This document shows, one piece after another, positions 23,705-36,300 of a DNA stretch of 64,000 bases. The stretch covers positions 62,001-126,000 of the forward strand of contig JAKUHH010000061.1 of NCBI GenBank assembly GCA_022701365.1, read 5' to 3'. The position numbers and the translations under genes were made by a program. The notes under the pieces were generated by a model. The model was not told the origin of the DNA, did no database searches, and was given only the letters and a program-made list of their open reading frames with translations. This DNA comes from Mycocentrospora acerina. Its lineage: Eukaryota; Ascomycota; Dothideomycetes; Pleosporales. How positions within the stretch are numbered: the first letter of the stretch is position 1; every line of letters starts with the position of its first letter.

Positions 23705-24640
23705 GTCTATTTTATAATACCTTTTTTAGCCTTTACTATTAAATGCGTTCATAACCTTAGCATTAGAAAATACTTAGACGCAATACTAACAGAGGGGTTT
23801 TTTAATTAAAAATAGTTTAAGATTAAGTTCCTAGTGTGATAATGCAAGAAGATGGAGTAGCTAACAACCTACATTACATTTAGAGAATAGTTATAGTACA
23901 AAATGTATAATTTATAAAGTAATAACTAATATTTTTATTAAAATTTAGAGTTAAAGTTTTCCAGACAGTTGCTAAATTTTTAATTTAATGAAAAAAGTAT
24001 TTCCCTAACTAGCATATTAGAGCGTAGAATATTACATAAAATTTTACATCTTAAAAAACATTATGTTCTGTAACTTAGATAATATCTATAGCTCCTTAAA
24101 AGATGTTAATAAAATATCTAGTATGCAATTATATTATGTTCTTTGTTTCTATTGCAATTATCGCTAAATAACCCTATACATATATATATTTTTAAATTTC
24201 TTTGTTTTTTTTAAAACATATATGTTACTTAAAATTAGTTTAAAGATTTTTCTAAGAGGCCTAAGTACTATATTTAAAAGCTCTATAATGCAGTAATAAG
24301 AGCATTAAAATAGTGCTTAATAAAGATTATTAAACATATAAATTATAAATTTCTTAAAAGTAAACTTAATATAAATAACATTTAATATTTTAAATAGGAG
24401 AGTAATTGTCTACTTTCTGCTTTTCTAAGTTTAGTAATTCTTTTAATTTTTCAAATTAAGTTACTAATGTCTTTTTTAATTTTTGACATTTAAGCTTAGC
24501 AAGGTGAAATCAAAAGTCATGTCAAAAGTGAATTCTATTAGCCAGCTTGGCGAAGTTGAAGCATGCAACGCATTAAGCAAATCAATTCTTCCTATTCAGT
24601 ATGTAATCATCATGGGCGTGAGATCATTGAAATTTTTACA
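23705..24640. other. AT-rich flank right of the Fot1-like element, no gene
   Basis: Composition rises gradually from the AT-rich block toward normal at about 24,530. No frame, repeat terminus or family resemblance was found. Confidence 0.4.
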
Positions 24641-24762
24641 CATTCCGGCCTTCTAACATTTAATTTGCTTATTGCTCAGTTTCTACTATGTCGTTGCGAG
24701 TTGCCATGACCCAGTGTGTCGATGCCCACACTATGCTACTCAAACTCTCTTGCTGTTTCCGT

Positions 24763-25609
24763 TCATCTATCAGGTGTTTCATGCTTTCCATACATAACCC
24801 AGAGAGCAAAGGCTCAAAAGAATGTACCTTACAGAACTTTTCTCAACGTCACAAGGATATAAGAAGCCCATATGAACTTTCCAACAACAAATTTAGTTCC
24901 AGAGAATATAACAATTTGCACAACATGATAACTGGCGATGGAATGTTGATGAGATATGGACACGAAGGTGAAGATGGTAGCCCAGATGCTGTAGGTCTTG
25001 GATACGTTTTCACGGCCCATGGTTGCAAGGGATAAAGCAAAAGTCAACAAGCCAATTGCAAATAGTACCTCTCGTGACATTGTAACCCCAATTGACATGC
25101 ATCGACCCTTCTACCTGCATCACGGCTTAGGAAATCTGCGCACTAGTACTAGGCGTGTCAGCCTACTAACTTATATCACCAGCATAGAACAAATTTCCAA
25201 TGATATGAAGTCGTAGCTCATGATAGATTTGTGTGCTAGGTCATACAGTGTCTTGCGTCGTCTTTGCCGATTAATTCATAACAAACATATTACTTGTACA
25301 AAGCTCCACGGATGTCAGAATGATAATGAAAAAGCCAACAGGGTGGGCGAGTCCGCCTAGTAGGGTTGCCAAGGTAGGGTTGCTAGGCCGTAGACCGGGA
25401 GATCTACCAACGATGACGAGAACAAAGGCTACTCCGAGGGAGATGAACATTCCCACAAGAAGAGATCTGACCATGGGGTCTACCCATATTAGACGGGCGT
25501 TTGCCACTCTGGCTTTCTCGACGAGTCTTAAGGATTCTGGAGTCGTGTGTCTGTTGACAGTAGAGATGAGGTTTTCGGGCGCAAGGGGTTGGTATTCGCG
25601 TTGCTCCAC
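24763..25609 (-). pseudogene. Formate/nitrite transporter (FNT family) pseudogene
   Basis: FNT proteins are homopentameric channels with six helices per subunit that carry formate, nitrite or related anions. The N-terminal 110 codons (25,609-25,271) are open and read LIWVDPMVRSLLVGMFISLG and ELCTSNMFVM. The frame then has stops at TAA, TGA, TAG-TAG (where the family has Trp-Trp) and TAA, while still reading IGNLFYAG and VNWGYNVTRGTICNWLV. A one-base frameshift near 25,045 follows. The next frame reads ATMGRENVSKTYSIW, FTFVSISHQHSIASYHV and FVVGKFIWAS, then two more stops, GTFF, FALWVMYGKH, and a TGA at 24,765-24,763. There is no ATG in frame at the start; a TAG lies 36 bp upstream. The FNT order is complete, so this is a decayed full-length gene. 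Confidence 0.9.
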
Positions 25610-25649
25610 GATGTGCGCTTGTAAATATTGATTATGGTGTTTCAGCTAC

Positions 25650-27078
25650 AGCGAAATCAGCGCATAGAGAGAAGAGAAAACTCTTCAATCTAAGGACTAA
25701 AGATTGACCATAAGGGAATTAGATAAAGTTCACTCATCAAGTTTACTTTACACTCTTCAAAGTACTTATTCTTGTACCCGTTTGAATTTTTCCTACGGTC
25801 CGATCATACAAGCTGACAGATCTGCAAAAATTGTAGTTGCATTTACAAGTGTGAATCATGAAGTCCGGGTATATGTGCCGGGCTCCATAACAATGAATCT
25901 GATGCATAAATCCACACACAGAGTGCGGTTTAGATTCATTACCGCCAAAATAAGAACACCAATGTCAATTGGAGACGCATTCCATACGGCAAACAACTCA
26001 AGACATCTCTCATGTCTCTCTTTACCTAAGCTAAGACAAACATTACCTGATGGAGGTCGGCGACGGAGTTTGGGCAGAAGAACAATGCAAAATTCTTTGC
26101 GGAGAACTTTCTGGACCAGAATTGTCAGCCTGTGGCTGTAATTCATTGATACCTTGTTTATAAATATAACCTTCAAAGACTTCATAACTGGAACTGTTGG
26201 CACAGTCTTCGTTTTTATCTACAGCCGGATTACCAGCCCACCCATCAATTGCTTCAAGTGTAAGTACACCATTAACGTAGGAGACTCAGTTCAGGTTTAA
26301 AATGTTAGTAAAGCCACCTGCGTTGATTCTATTTACGATATCTAGAAGCATCAACAGGTTGATCAGCAATCTGTTCAAGGAATCACAAATACCAAGCAGT
26401 ACATCGACGGCAGGAGAATAAAGTAGCAGATATAAAGTGGGATAGTGATAACTAAACACAAGGTCAAACCTTGTAACGTTATTTAAAGAAGTTTGGTTAT
26501 TCTCAAATTGCAGGAAATTTCGATAAAGACTAAGTGAAATGAAACCAGAGTTTTAGAATATTAGTTCACTATCTCGGGAAAATTTGGTCTTTCATGAGTA
26601 CCACACCTTGTGTCAAATCAAAGCACCTCAGCTTACCTACGCATTTGATATTATGACACGATCATGATCATATTCATGTTCATTACCTTTGACGATGAAG
26701 CTCTCATCAGTAACGTCTTTTATAACATCAAATCTTGTGTATTTTAGTGTTTTCTCAATTGTGCACTGCAGTCATCCACACAATTATTGATATCAAGTTT
26801 GACAATATGCCAATTGATTGATCTGACAATTTTGAGAAGAAGAAAACACCATCTTCACAGGCACATTTTCCTGCATATCGTACCATTTACTTGTGGTTTC
26901 TGTCTTGAGTTGTTGAGAAGAGAAATATAATAGTTGCAATGTGGAATCACAATAAATAGTTCATCGTTAAAAAAAGAATTATCTTGATACTGTTAGGAAT
27001 AAATTTAGTCTTTCTTGGACACGAAAAATCTAGTTGCGAAATGCGCTTTTAGTCGTTAAGCTACCGTGATCGGTTATC
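25650..27078. other. Intergenic region between the transporter pseudogene and the ankyrin gene
   Basis: Mixed composition. Overlapping frames at 25,704-26,141 (+) and 26,203-25,856 (-) have no recognised domain, and the minus one lacks an ATG at its start. I see nothing that supports a gene. The stretch is long enough to hide a small spliced gene that I cannot resolve. Confidence 0.4.
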
Positions 27079-29667
27079 TTACTCGTACAAAGGCGCACCA
27101 TGATAACGTAATAGTGCTAGCCAGTCTGGACTCCGATTTGTCCTCTCGCAACACTCTAGCACAGTCCACGTGCCCTGCTCCCCAGTAGGTTGTGCTTTAC
27201 TGTTTAGAATTAAAGACCGCCCGTGCACAACACCCAGTTGTAACAGTTTTTCTATCCCAATATAATTATCGTTACGAATAGCTTTGAGGATAGCTGAAAG
27301 CTGCGGCTGTTGCAGTGCAAACTCTGAATCCCAATGGAAGATCATGTTGATGAGTTCTGTGTACCTGCTTCTTGTTTCTGCAGTTTTTTCTGTACCTGTG
27401 CAAGCCAAGATCCAATCGTACGCTGGTGGTAGGGCAGCAATATCCCCTCGAATGGCCGCTGCAGAGATAAATTCAAGCAGTACGCGCACACTATTCTTAT
27501 TCAGACACTTTATAGCAATCTCAAGCCCATCGTATGTGAGCTCTGGTGCCAATGGCAACATTTCCATGAGTATAGCCGGCGCAGCCTCGCCGCTTTCGCT
27601 TGCGGCGAGTTGCAAGGTGTTCATGTTATCGAAAGCGGGATCCCGAGGGTGCGCACCAGAGCGGAGAATAACTCTTGCAACCTCCAATTTATCCAATACA
27701 ATTGCGGCGACAAATGGCAGAGCCTTTGTTTCTTTTTTGTTCCGTCTAAAGTAAATTTCTTCTCTCACTAATGCACCCTTGTGTTGGATTATAAGCTCGA
27801 CGCCTTGTGCGGCATCTGCTGAGAGTGCTCTTCCTAATGCTGTCCTTTGACCCATGTCAGTAGATGTACGTTGAGCAAGGCCAAGATCGAAACCTCTCTC
27901 AGAAAGTGATCTGAGTATGCGAAGTGCATCTTGCGGTCTTTTATGCCAGGTGTCCTTGGTCAAGGCATTAACAGGTGATACAAAACGAGTACGTTTTTCT
28001 TGATACTGTTGCACATCATCCTCTTTCTCGTATTCTTTGGGTGCACCCTTGAGACTCAACATATCTTCTACAGTATCTGCCCAGCCAGCACGAATGAAAC
28101 AGTTGAGAGCAGAAGACTCGTAAGTGGTCCGCCACGGTCGATGTTGGTAGTCTGCAGATTGCAACTCGCTTATGCTGTCGAACACGCTTGAAACCAACAT
28201 TGAAGGATCAAACTTAGAACTGCCCATCATGAATTTGATGATGCTCATACCCTCTTCGGCATTTTCCCATCTCGATATACCATCCAGAACACTGGATTTT
28301 GGAAGTCGCACTTGACTTTCCGCCCAATAGTGCTCTACATCATCAAATTCCCGTGGCCATTGCTCAGTCTTATAGTCAGCGCCATGGGATGCAACAAGGC
28401 AGCTCACCAGCTCTGCATGACCCTTATATGTAGCTGATAAGAGTGCATAATCGATAGGAGTGTACTGGCTCTTGATACGGTTCTCGTTAAACTTTGCACC
28501 ATTTCGAAGCAAAAAGTCGACTACCCTCGCATGCCCTGCTGCTGCCGCATTTGATAAAGCTTCATGTTTGACTTTCTTCTTGCGATAGATTGGATCAGCG
28601 CCCATTGCAATTATAGCTCTTGTAAGAGATAAGCTACCTTCTTGTGCCACCTCTTCTAGAACATCCGCCAACGCATCTTGGGATTGGCCGCGAGCAGTAG
28701 CGATTGATGTATGCGACTTTTTCAGAAAAAATCCTTTCTTGGTTGTTGAGGACGATGTATTCTTTCTAGTCGAAGTGATATCCTTCTTCTCGAGACGGCG
28801 TGCGACCTCAACCTTGGCCTGATCTGGAGTCATGTCAGATGCCTCGTTTTCGTATGCCCCCGTAGTAGAAGCTGCTACTGAAAACCCATGCTTCGAGAAG
28901 GGGCTGACTGGAGCACTTGATGTAGGCGAAGAAAGGTGAAAAGATTCACCAGTGCTGCTTTTGGTGCTTCCCAATGTACCCATACGACGTAGCGGAGCCG
29001 ACGAGAAATTAATAGGACTTGTAGGCAACCGAAGAGGTGTCGGCTGGAGGCCACTCAGGTTAAGGGAATGCATCAAATCTTGAACTCCAGTCTCATAACT
29101 TCCATCACTTCCTGCCACTGACATTGGCGGTGTCATTGGTAAAGTAGCTACTCGTTGCAACCTTAAAGGCTTTGGGAAATCATTGAATGATGTTGACTGT
29201 GGTATCAGTGTACGCGTGGGAAAAATTTGATATGTGCTGGTATGAGATCCAGGTAGTCGGTAGCTATGGTCGATTGCTGGTGTAGTAGTAGCAGTCGGTG
29301 ACGATAAAGAATGCCCTGTAATTGGTCTGTGATAACGCTCATCGACCCTCATGTTGTCGGAATATGCAAGTGGAGAGTTGGAATCTGTGGCTAGGTGCAC
29401 TAGCTGGAGTCCTTCAGCATCTTCTTTATATCGGGCCAAATTCGCGCCTAAGTCGTAAGTGGCAGTCACAAAGGATGATGCCGCTGGTTGGTCACCGTAT
29501 CTTGAAGCTGACAGCGGAGAGCCCTCAAGCTCCTGAACAGGTGTGATGGGTAGTTTCGTCCTTGTCGGGTAGTCGAGTTGCGTTGGCGCCCCATACAAGG
29601 ATGCATATTCACTAAATCCGTCTGCAAAATTTCCTTCTGCGCTCTGTGACATGATCTGCTGTTGCAT
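27079..29667 (-). CDS. Large ankyrin-repeat protein, 862 residues
   Basis: An uninterrupted single exon. The open frame reaches 29,688 but only from GTG; the first ATG is at 29,667 and is used. Residues 1-280 are Ser/Thr/Pro-rich and probably disordered, with recurring LPMTPPM-type patches. A basic stretch (KKDITSTRKN, TTKKGFFLKKSH) lies near 295-318. Ankyrin-type helical repeats begin near 340 (SLTRAIIAMGADP, GHARVVDFLLRNGAKF, GHAELVSCLVASHGADY). Degenerate repeats continue at about 515-540, 585-640 and 650-735 (LEVARVILRSGAHP), with a last pair near 795-815. There is no signal peptide or membrane helix. The architecture suggests a scaffold, but no partner or pathway can be named. Composition is normal and the frame intact. 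Confidence 0.85.
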   Translation of the reverse strand: MQQQIMSQSAEGNFADGFSEYASLYGAPTQLDYPTRTKLPITPVQELEGSPLSASRYGDQPAASSFVTATYDLGANLARYKEDAEGLQLVHLATDSNSPLAYSDNMRVDERYHRPITGHSLSSPTATTTPAIDHSYRLPGSHTSTYQIFPTRTLIPQSTSFNDFPKPLRLQRVATLPMTPPMSVAGSDGSYETGVQDLMHSLNLSGLQPTPLRLPTSPINFSSAPLRRMGTLGSTKSSTGESFHLSSPTSSAPVSPFSKHGFSVAASTTGAYENEASDMTPDQAKVEVARRLEKKDITSTRKNTSSSTTKKGFFLKKSHTSIATARGQSQDALADVLEEVAQEGSLSLTRAIIAMGADPIYRKKKVKHEALSNAAAAGHARVVDFLLRNGAKFNENRIKSQYTPIDYALLSATYKGHAELVSCLVASHGADYKTEQWPREFDDVEHYWAESQVRLPKSSVLDGISRWENAEEGMSIIKFMMGSSKFDPSMLVSSVFDSISELQSADYQHRPWRTTYESSALNCFIRAGWADTVEDMLSLKGAPKEYEKEDDVQQYQEKRTRFVSPVNALTKDTWHKRPQDALRILRSLSERGFDLGLAQRTSTDMGQRTALGRALSADAAQGVELIIQHKGALVREEIYFRRNKKETKALPFVAAIVLDKLEVARVILRSGAHPRDPAFDNMNTLQLAASESGEAAPAILMEMLPLAPELTYDGLEIAIKCLNKNSVRVLLEFISAAAIRGDIAALPPAYDWILACTGTEKTAETRSRYTELINMIFHWDSEFALQQPQLSAILKAIRNDNYIGIEKLLQLGVVHGRSLILNSKAQPTGEQGTWTVLECCERTNRSPDWLALLRYHGAPLYE

Positions 29668-30788
29668 ATTAGACGTTGCGTCGCTCACTCTTCGGGAGGT
29701 TAGGGGGTGTGATCAAGCTGGACAAGAACAGGGCGGGGCAGGGAATCGATAATTGTGACCATGCGGCTTCCTGTCAGCCACCAGGCGGCTGAGATACTCA
29801 AATGAGGTGGGATCTAATCGAATGCGGTGCTTCGAGACTGAAGTTGTTGGACTAAATGTCTTCATCCGGCATCGGTGGGCTGATTCTTCATCACGGACGG
29901 ACGAACACTACCAACAAAGAAAGATGACAGAATACATAAGCTGTTCTATGTTTTCCCTACATTTTGTCTGGATAGATTCTTGTTGTAAAGATTTGACACG
30001 GGATGCTGGGTGAAGCCACGGGAACCACGTGGAGCTCAGCCGGCACCTGATTGGTCCATCTCTTCCTCTAACAAAAATGCTGCGGGGGCTAATATCTGCA
30101 TTTCGAGAGTTATTCGTATTTACCGAATCATTCAAGGAGCTGAGTGGATAAATTTCCGTTGCATCTGTCGCATGCGGAACAGCTCCCGTGAGGCTGGTTT
30201 TTTAACAAATAGACTACCACGTGTGCATGAACGCAAACTACCCAAGTGATTAGCTCATCTCTTACCATGGTGACCACGCGTCCTACACGTAAGACGGAAT
30301 TACATGTTAATCCAACCGCTACAGTTTTTTTTTGACTTCTAATCATCTGCTTACGGTCGAAATGTTGGTGAAGTAACAAGTGCAAAATATTCCCATCGTT
30401 TATCAATAGAGTTTTGGTGTATGAATGTGCTGAGAAACGAATGTCTCAGTGAAGACGCGTCAGACACTTTAAGGGGAATTTTGATAATTAGAAACGAACT
30501 GTAAAACTTGGTCATTTTTTTATGGGAATCCTCTACGGACTTGAATGTCGGTTTAGCGGTCCTTGAATGTTAGTGTTTATGAAGCATCAAGAAGTCAGTG
30601 TGTAACAACGATTAGATTTATTCTCGCAAAACGACATATTCACAAAACCTTTTCTGTGAAGTGGATAATATGCAAAAACCATAAGAAAATTTTAACCTAG
30701 ACTGGGGTTACAGATTTCTAACATGGTCGATCTGTCTTCTTTATACGAAATTTTTAACCCCCAAGTTGTCTAACAACAAGAAGACTCG
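29668..30788. other. Intergenic region upstream of the ankyrin gene
   Basis: The left end must hold the ankyrin-gene promoter; the right end is downstream of the SnoaL-like gene. Short overlapping frames around 29,807-30,406 on both strands show no domain. Confidence 0.4.
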
Positions 30789-31392
30789 TCATACAGATGT
30801 GTATGTCTTGCTTACTTTAGTAGTTGGAAAGACCTCTCCTACGTCCCACTGAAGATGTTGTTAGAAGAGGTTCGATCGTTCTTTGTTAGGTAAGACCTAC
30901 ATGCTCAACGATACATCCACCCTCCCACCTAAAGCGATCCACTATGACCCCAAAGGAGGTGTTATAATTCAGCCAACCTTGCGGCTCCTTGAACAGGGTC
31001 CTGATCGGAGTGATTGGTGTCGATCCCCAGATGGGGCTAAGGATTCCCCAAGCAGATGCAGAACCGTTTTGGGCCAACGGATTATGATTCTGCCAATATC
31101 CAGCTATTAGCATCTTGCGCATTTTACCATGGAAACAATAGACTAAGAGGGAAGACATAGCACGTACGATGTAATCCTCAACAATGAACTCGAAAGCTTT
31201 GGTGATGTTCTTATCATATATGAAGGCTTTCGCAAACGCTTTGAAGTGAAGCTTTGTTACAAACGCAGGTGGCTCTGGGGTGATGCGCTGGCATGGAGGC
31301 GGTTGGACAAGGGCTTGCTGTCTTTGCTCAACTGTCGGAGCAGCGAGCGCAAAGGGCGCAATGATTGCGGAAGCAAAGAAGATGAAGCGCAT
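30789..31392 (-). CDS. Small secreted SnoaL-like (NTF2-fold) protein, three exons
   Basis: The ATG at 31,392 starts a clear signal peptide (MRFIFFASAIIAPFALA, cleavage before APTVEQ). Exon 1 is 31,392-31,168, intron 1 is 31,167-31,090 (GTACGT to CAG, with a GCTAAT branch site), exon 2 is 31,089-30,901, intron 2 is 30,900-30,849 (GTAGGT to CAG), and exon 3 is 30,848-30,789. Splicing restores two family signatures: FIVEDYI joins NHNPLAQNG, the EDYIxHNP block of SnoaL-like proteins, and CIVEH joins WDVGE, the EHWD block. The product has 157 residues, the usual size. SnoaL-like folds include aldol-cyclases and many proteins of unknown role. Intron 1 is in frame without stops, so an unspliced reading is possible but breaks the motif. 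Confidence 0.88.
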
Positions 31393-31442
31393 ACTGAAGA
31401 TGCAAATGAAGATATCAGGTGGAATGTGATGGTATTTGAATA

Positions 31443-33350
31443 ATCAGAGAAACGGCCGTTTCAGTCTTGATCGATAGCGTTGCAGAATAGCAAATAATCG
31501 GTCTCTTTATCTGGTATAAACGTTCTTAGTAGCTTTACTAGATTCATCTGGAGCAAGATGAACCATTAGGCCAGCGCTTGGAAATCTCTTCCTTGATTAC
31601 ATATAAATTGTCTTATGCCGAAGATGGCTTGGGTTTGCGTGGGAGTCACGTCACGCAACACTAGATTTATCTACAAAACGAAATATTTTGTGCATGTTTA
31701 CATGAACTTGTTTGTTTCGGCAGGGGTAATAGGCCGTTTAGTAAGGCTTCGCCGAGATGAATGACAATGGTGCCAACAGGGCGGGCCCTTGCGCCGGCAG
31801 ATGCACAAAATTTACTTGCCGAAGCAGGCGCAATCTGAGCGAAGGCTCTGCTTCTTTAGTACGGTTGACACGTCTTCGTCCGTCCGAGTTTCCGTGATTC
31901 AAGCAAGTTGGAACTGCCGAGTGATAAGCTGCTACTGCTAGGGGGCGTTTGAGACGGCTTGAAACTGTTAGGCTCAAGCTCTAGTTAGCATAGCTAACAT
32001 AATTGCAAGATGCATATGGCTGTATGAATAAGCCATGTGTAGAATTGAAAATGCGAGTGTACAATTTGTTATCGTTATTACTCCTTTTTGGGACAAGCTG
32101 CAGCCTTGATGCACTCTCGCGTGGTAGAGGAGACTGTAGCCGAGGCTGACTCTTTATGATACGCGACGCGCTTGGCTTTGTCCCACAGCATCAAGCAACG
32201 ACCGACGGCGACATAACTTCTTTCCCAGTTATATCCCCCTTCGCTAGCGCTGCGTCCTATCTTGCACATATGTCTGAACATACTCGTCATCCTCGCGCAT
32301 CGTACCCCCATGCACCTGCCATGCTTGGAAAGCACGTCCCATGTAGACGGCAACTCCGGCCGCGCCCCAAGATCAGACAAGGCCACACAGCCCCTCCACA
32401 TTGGGCTTCCATCGCCTACAACCCTTCTCCTCTTCATACGCCCTTTCCATCTCCGTCTCGCCCTTTCGCTGGCTTGCATCCACAGTACTCTATCACAAAC
32501 GCATACGTCACAACCCCCTAACGAGCGTGTGCTCCCTAGACCGTACCCCTTTCCCTTCGTTACTACACAACAGAGGCCAACTATCTTTGGCAAATACCAA
32601 GCCCTGGCCTTAATCCAGCCGGCGTGCGACGCCGCCGTAGTTGTGAACTACATATACTGCTTCCACAAACACGCACATTCTGAACGCGACCTCGACGTGG
32701 TGGAAACGTGCCACTTGAGTGTGACGGTGGTAACGCACTCGATGATGCTGTGAGTACATCGGCGCGAGATAGACGTCCAAGAGAAAATGAACGAGTGTGC
32801 CCAAGCGCTATGTGCCGCCCAGATGAATCTTTTATAAGTCTTACGGGAGCTGACGAGTAAATCGCGGAATCATGTCAATTTTTTGAGATATTAACAGCTG
32901 ATCATACAAAGAGAAGCAGAATGATGTTTTAAATGTCACTTCAAATGAGACGATTTCTCGATGGGAGTGCATATTCGCTATAGTTCTGCATTAACTAAGA
33001 CTACGACATGACAAGTAGAAACGGAAACATAAAATTGTGTCGACTGAAACAGACTCGAACAACAATTTTCCCCAAATAAGGAATTAATCAGTGACGTTTC
33101 TTATCAGATACCGGAACAATTTCCATGTCAAGATGTAAATTAGGCTACGACATTGGTAAGCAAAAATGTACAGCAGAATAAATTGAGACGAACGACTGAA
33201 AACGATTCTCGCTTTCACATAAATCAATACAAATCACTTCATTGTTTGATTGCTATATTAATGGCAGTCGCTTTTAGCTGCTCGTTACTATACAGGCGGC
33301 GGCTTTTCAATTAGAGTATAACAGGGTGAACGGTGGACTTTGGATAGGGA
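31443..33350. other. Gene-poor stretch with a GC-richer core (about 32.0-32.8 kb)
   Basis: This runs from upstream of the SnoaL-like gene to the next AT-rich block. At about 32,080-32,800 composition rises to near 50% GC and long frames overlap on both strands (32,593-32,078 minus, 32,262-32,753 plus). The minus one has no ATG at its start, and neither product shows a recognised domain. I cannot tell whether it is a decayed gene, a promoter island or a non-coding transcript. Confidence 0.35.
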
Positions 33351-36300
33351 CGATGGAACCTAATCTTACTGCTACTATTGCAGCATCTAAATAAAACTAT
33401 AGATTCTCTATTTTAACTAGAAAGAACCTTGCAAATTCTAAACCTCTCTCTAAGACACTTTATTTAACACTTTTCTAATATACTTATAGAGCTACTAAGA
33501 CAACAAGTGTAAAGTGGTAAATAAATATATAGATATAGCTTAAACTAGAGAAGTTAACCTCTTATGTGTTAATAGGCTATGCTAAAGTGCTAGAAATTTT
33601 TACTAATACTTTATTTTATATCTTAACTTTAATATTAGAAGCTAAGATTATAGGCTTTAAAGATTATTTAGTATAATTTAGTAAAGTCTAAAAGATAGGC
33701 TTACTTCTAAATATCTTAAGAGTTTGCAACTTAACTTTTAAGCTATACTTTTTTACTTTAGGCTATAATATTTAGTCTATATTATCTTAAAATAAGAATT
33801 CTTATATAAGTTTAGACTGTTACTTCCTAGTTAAAGATAGCTTAAATATATATCTTAGCATAAGTCTATATTAATATGCAAACAGCTATAGAAAGTTAAA
33901 TAGAATTAGTTATATTACTAGAATTAATTATAATTTTATTAGCTACCTAGTAGTAACATAGTATAAAAAGTTAAAAGTTCTTTAAGAACAGTAAAATTAT
34001 TACTTACTTATACTAAGAGCAAGCTTTTTTTAATTTACTTTAAAGTTAACATTCTAGTTTAGTACTGCTTTTTATAGTATAAATAAGATCTTAAGGGTAT
34101 TATATAAGAACTATAAATAGAACTTCTATAACTAAAATTAAGTCTACTAAATCTTTAAATATAGTTTTATTTGAATATACACACATTATAGTAGATAAAG
34201 AAAGCAAGATAGTTTTTAAGCATATTAAGTAAATAGTATAGTGAAACTACTTCTTACTATTAAAAGGGTATTAAATTTTCTAGCTTTTACATGCAATATA
34301 ATAATACTTAACTTAGTATATATTTTTTTTTAATATTGTTCTCTATAACTTAGAAAATTAAAAGAAAAATAGTTTAAATTTATTTTTCTAACTACTCTTC
34401 ATTTTCTTTAAAGCAGCATTTATTAATTATCTTGCTAATATTAACTAATTTAAGTAAGCTACTTAAAATATAAATATATATAGTATAAAAATTTAATATT
34501 AAGTATATATACAGTATTAACCTCTTACCTCTATAAGAGTATTTTAAGGATAATTACTTCTAAAAATGCTAGAGACTAATGTTGAGTATTTAAATTCTAG
34601 TAATGATAAGCGCTAAAAATAATATGTGTAAACTTCCTTTATAATCTTACTAGTAATAATTAAAAGACATAGTTTAAAGCAACTATAAAAACTTACTAAT
34701 AGTATTAATATATACTTTAACTAGATTTAATAAAGAATAAATTATTAATTACAACTTTGCTAAAAAGGATAGTTTACTAAGGTATATTATCTAGTACTAT
34801 CTCTTATTACTTTTATCTAAGATATAATTAGTTCTTTCTACTTAGCTATATTAGTTAACTTAATACCTTGTAACTAGTAGAAGTTACTATTTGATGCTAA
34901 GTATTAAGGTTTATTTAAAAAAAATTTAAGCATTTATAATACATTAATAATAAAGAAAGTTAACTTAGTTAATTTAAAAGGTAACTTTTACCTTCTTATT
35001 CTTGTTTGCATATAATAGTATTATAAAAGTACTAATAAAACCTAGTTTATAAACTATGTTAAACCAGCCTAAGCCCTAAGAAGGTCTAAATTGCTTATAA
35101 ATTTAATGTGCCTAATTTTCTATCTAATCTGTAAAATAAGTGTAATTAAGACTATGAAGAGTATCCATAGCTAGGATTAGCTACTCTACTAGTAATATTG
35201 TTATAATCACTACAACAAAAGCCTTTAGTGCTAACTTCCTACTATAATATAAAGACACATATACATACCTAGCATCAAATTTTAATGCTAAAAAATCTAA
35301 AAATCTAAAACTTAGGTAGTGCTGGTAGCTTATTATATATATCAACATAATGCCTTCTTACAAAACCTTACACACTAAAAAAAAAGTAATGTAAAATAAT
35401 GTTACTACATAAGGCAAACTAGGGTAGCTTTAATTTAAAGATAATCTAAAGAAGCTAAAGTATTCTCTACTTTTTAGAGAATTTGCATCTATTATACTTG
35501 CAGTAAAAGATTAACAAGAATATAACACCCTCCTAGCTAGGAGGATGCTAGCTATTGCAGGAGACCTAGTCTACTTAGCAGAATATAAAGCCCCTGTTGC
35601 AGAGGTATAGTGCTCTAGTTGCTATAACCTAGGCTACAATAGTATTAAATGTAAGATCTTTTTAAACCTTACGTATCAAGGTAAGTAGAGTGTCTGTATA
35701 GTATACGTATATTTATTTAACAAATTGCTACCTTTATAGTAGGATTCTAGTAAAATATATATATTTATATCCTAAGGTCTACTAGCCCTTTACAGGTAAC
35801 CTAGATCCCCTTTTTAACTAATAAAGTAGGCTAGTACAGCTCTTATAGGGACCTAGTACTCTTAATTAACTTAAAATACCTCTTACAGAGGCGTGTTTCT
35901 AATAATATCCTCTTTCTTAGGATATACTGTCTTAAGTTATTAGTATTAGCTATTTCTATCCTATTTTAAGCTATAGTAAGGTAATAGTCTTTGCTAAATG
36001 TGTTTAAGGTCCTCTAGTTTAGAGGCAGGAATTAGAGGTAAAAGTTACTTTCACTTTTCCTCTTCTCTTAGCATTTGTTATGGACTAGCCTTTTCACAAT
36101 AAGATATGGAAAGTAGCAATAGTAGTATTAAGTATCTTAAGGAATGTCTATACTAATTGCTCTGATGTTGCTATGTTTGTGTGTCACGTGTTCACTTACC
36201 TTCTTATAGTTGTTGTGCATGTATCCGACCCTTTACAGCAATAGCTACCTTTTACCTCTACCTTTACCGTAGCTGCTTAATTAGATTACTTAATTGCTTA

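Noticed and set aside
24688..25035. Plus-strand frame of 115 codons
   Set aside because: It overlaps the formate/nitrite transporter pseudogene, whose family motifs are on the minus strand.
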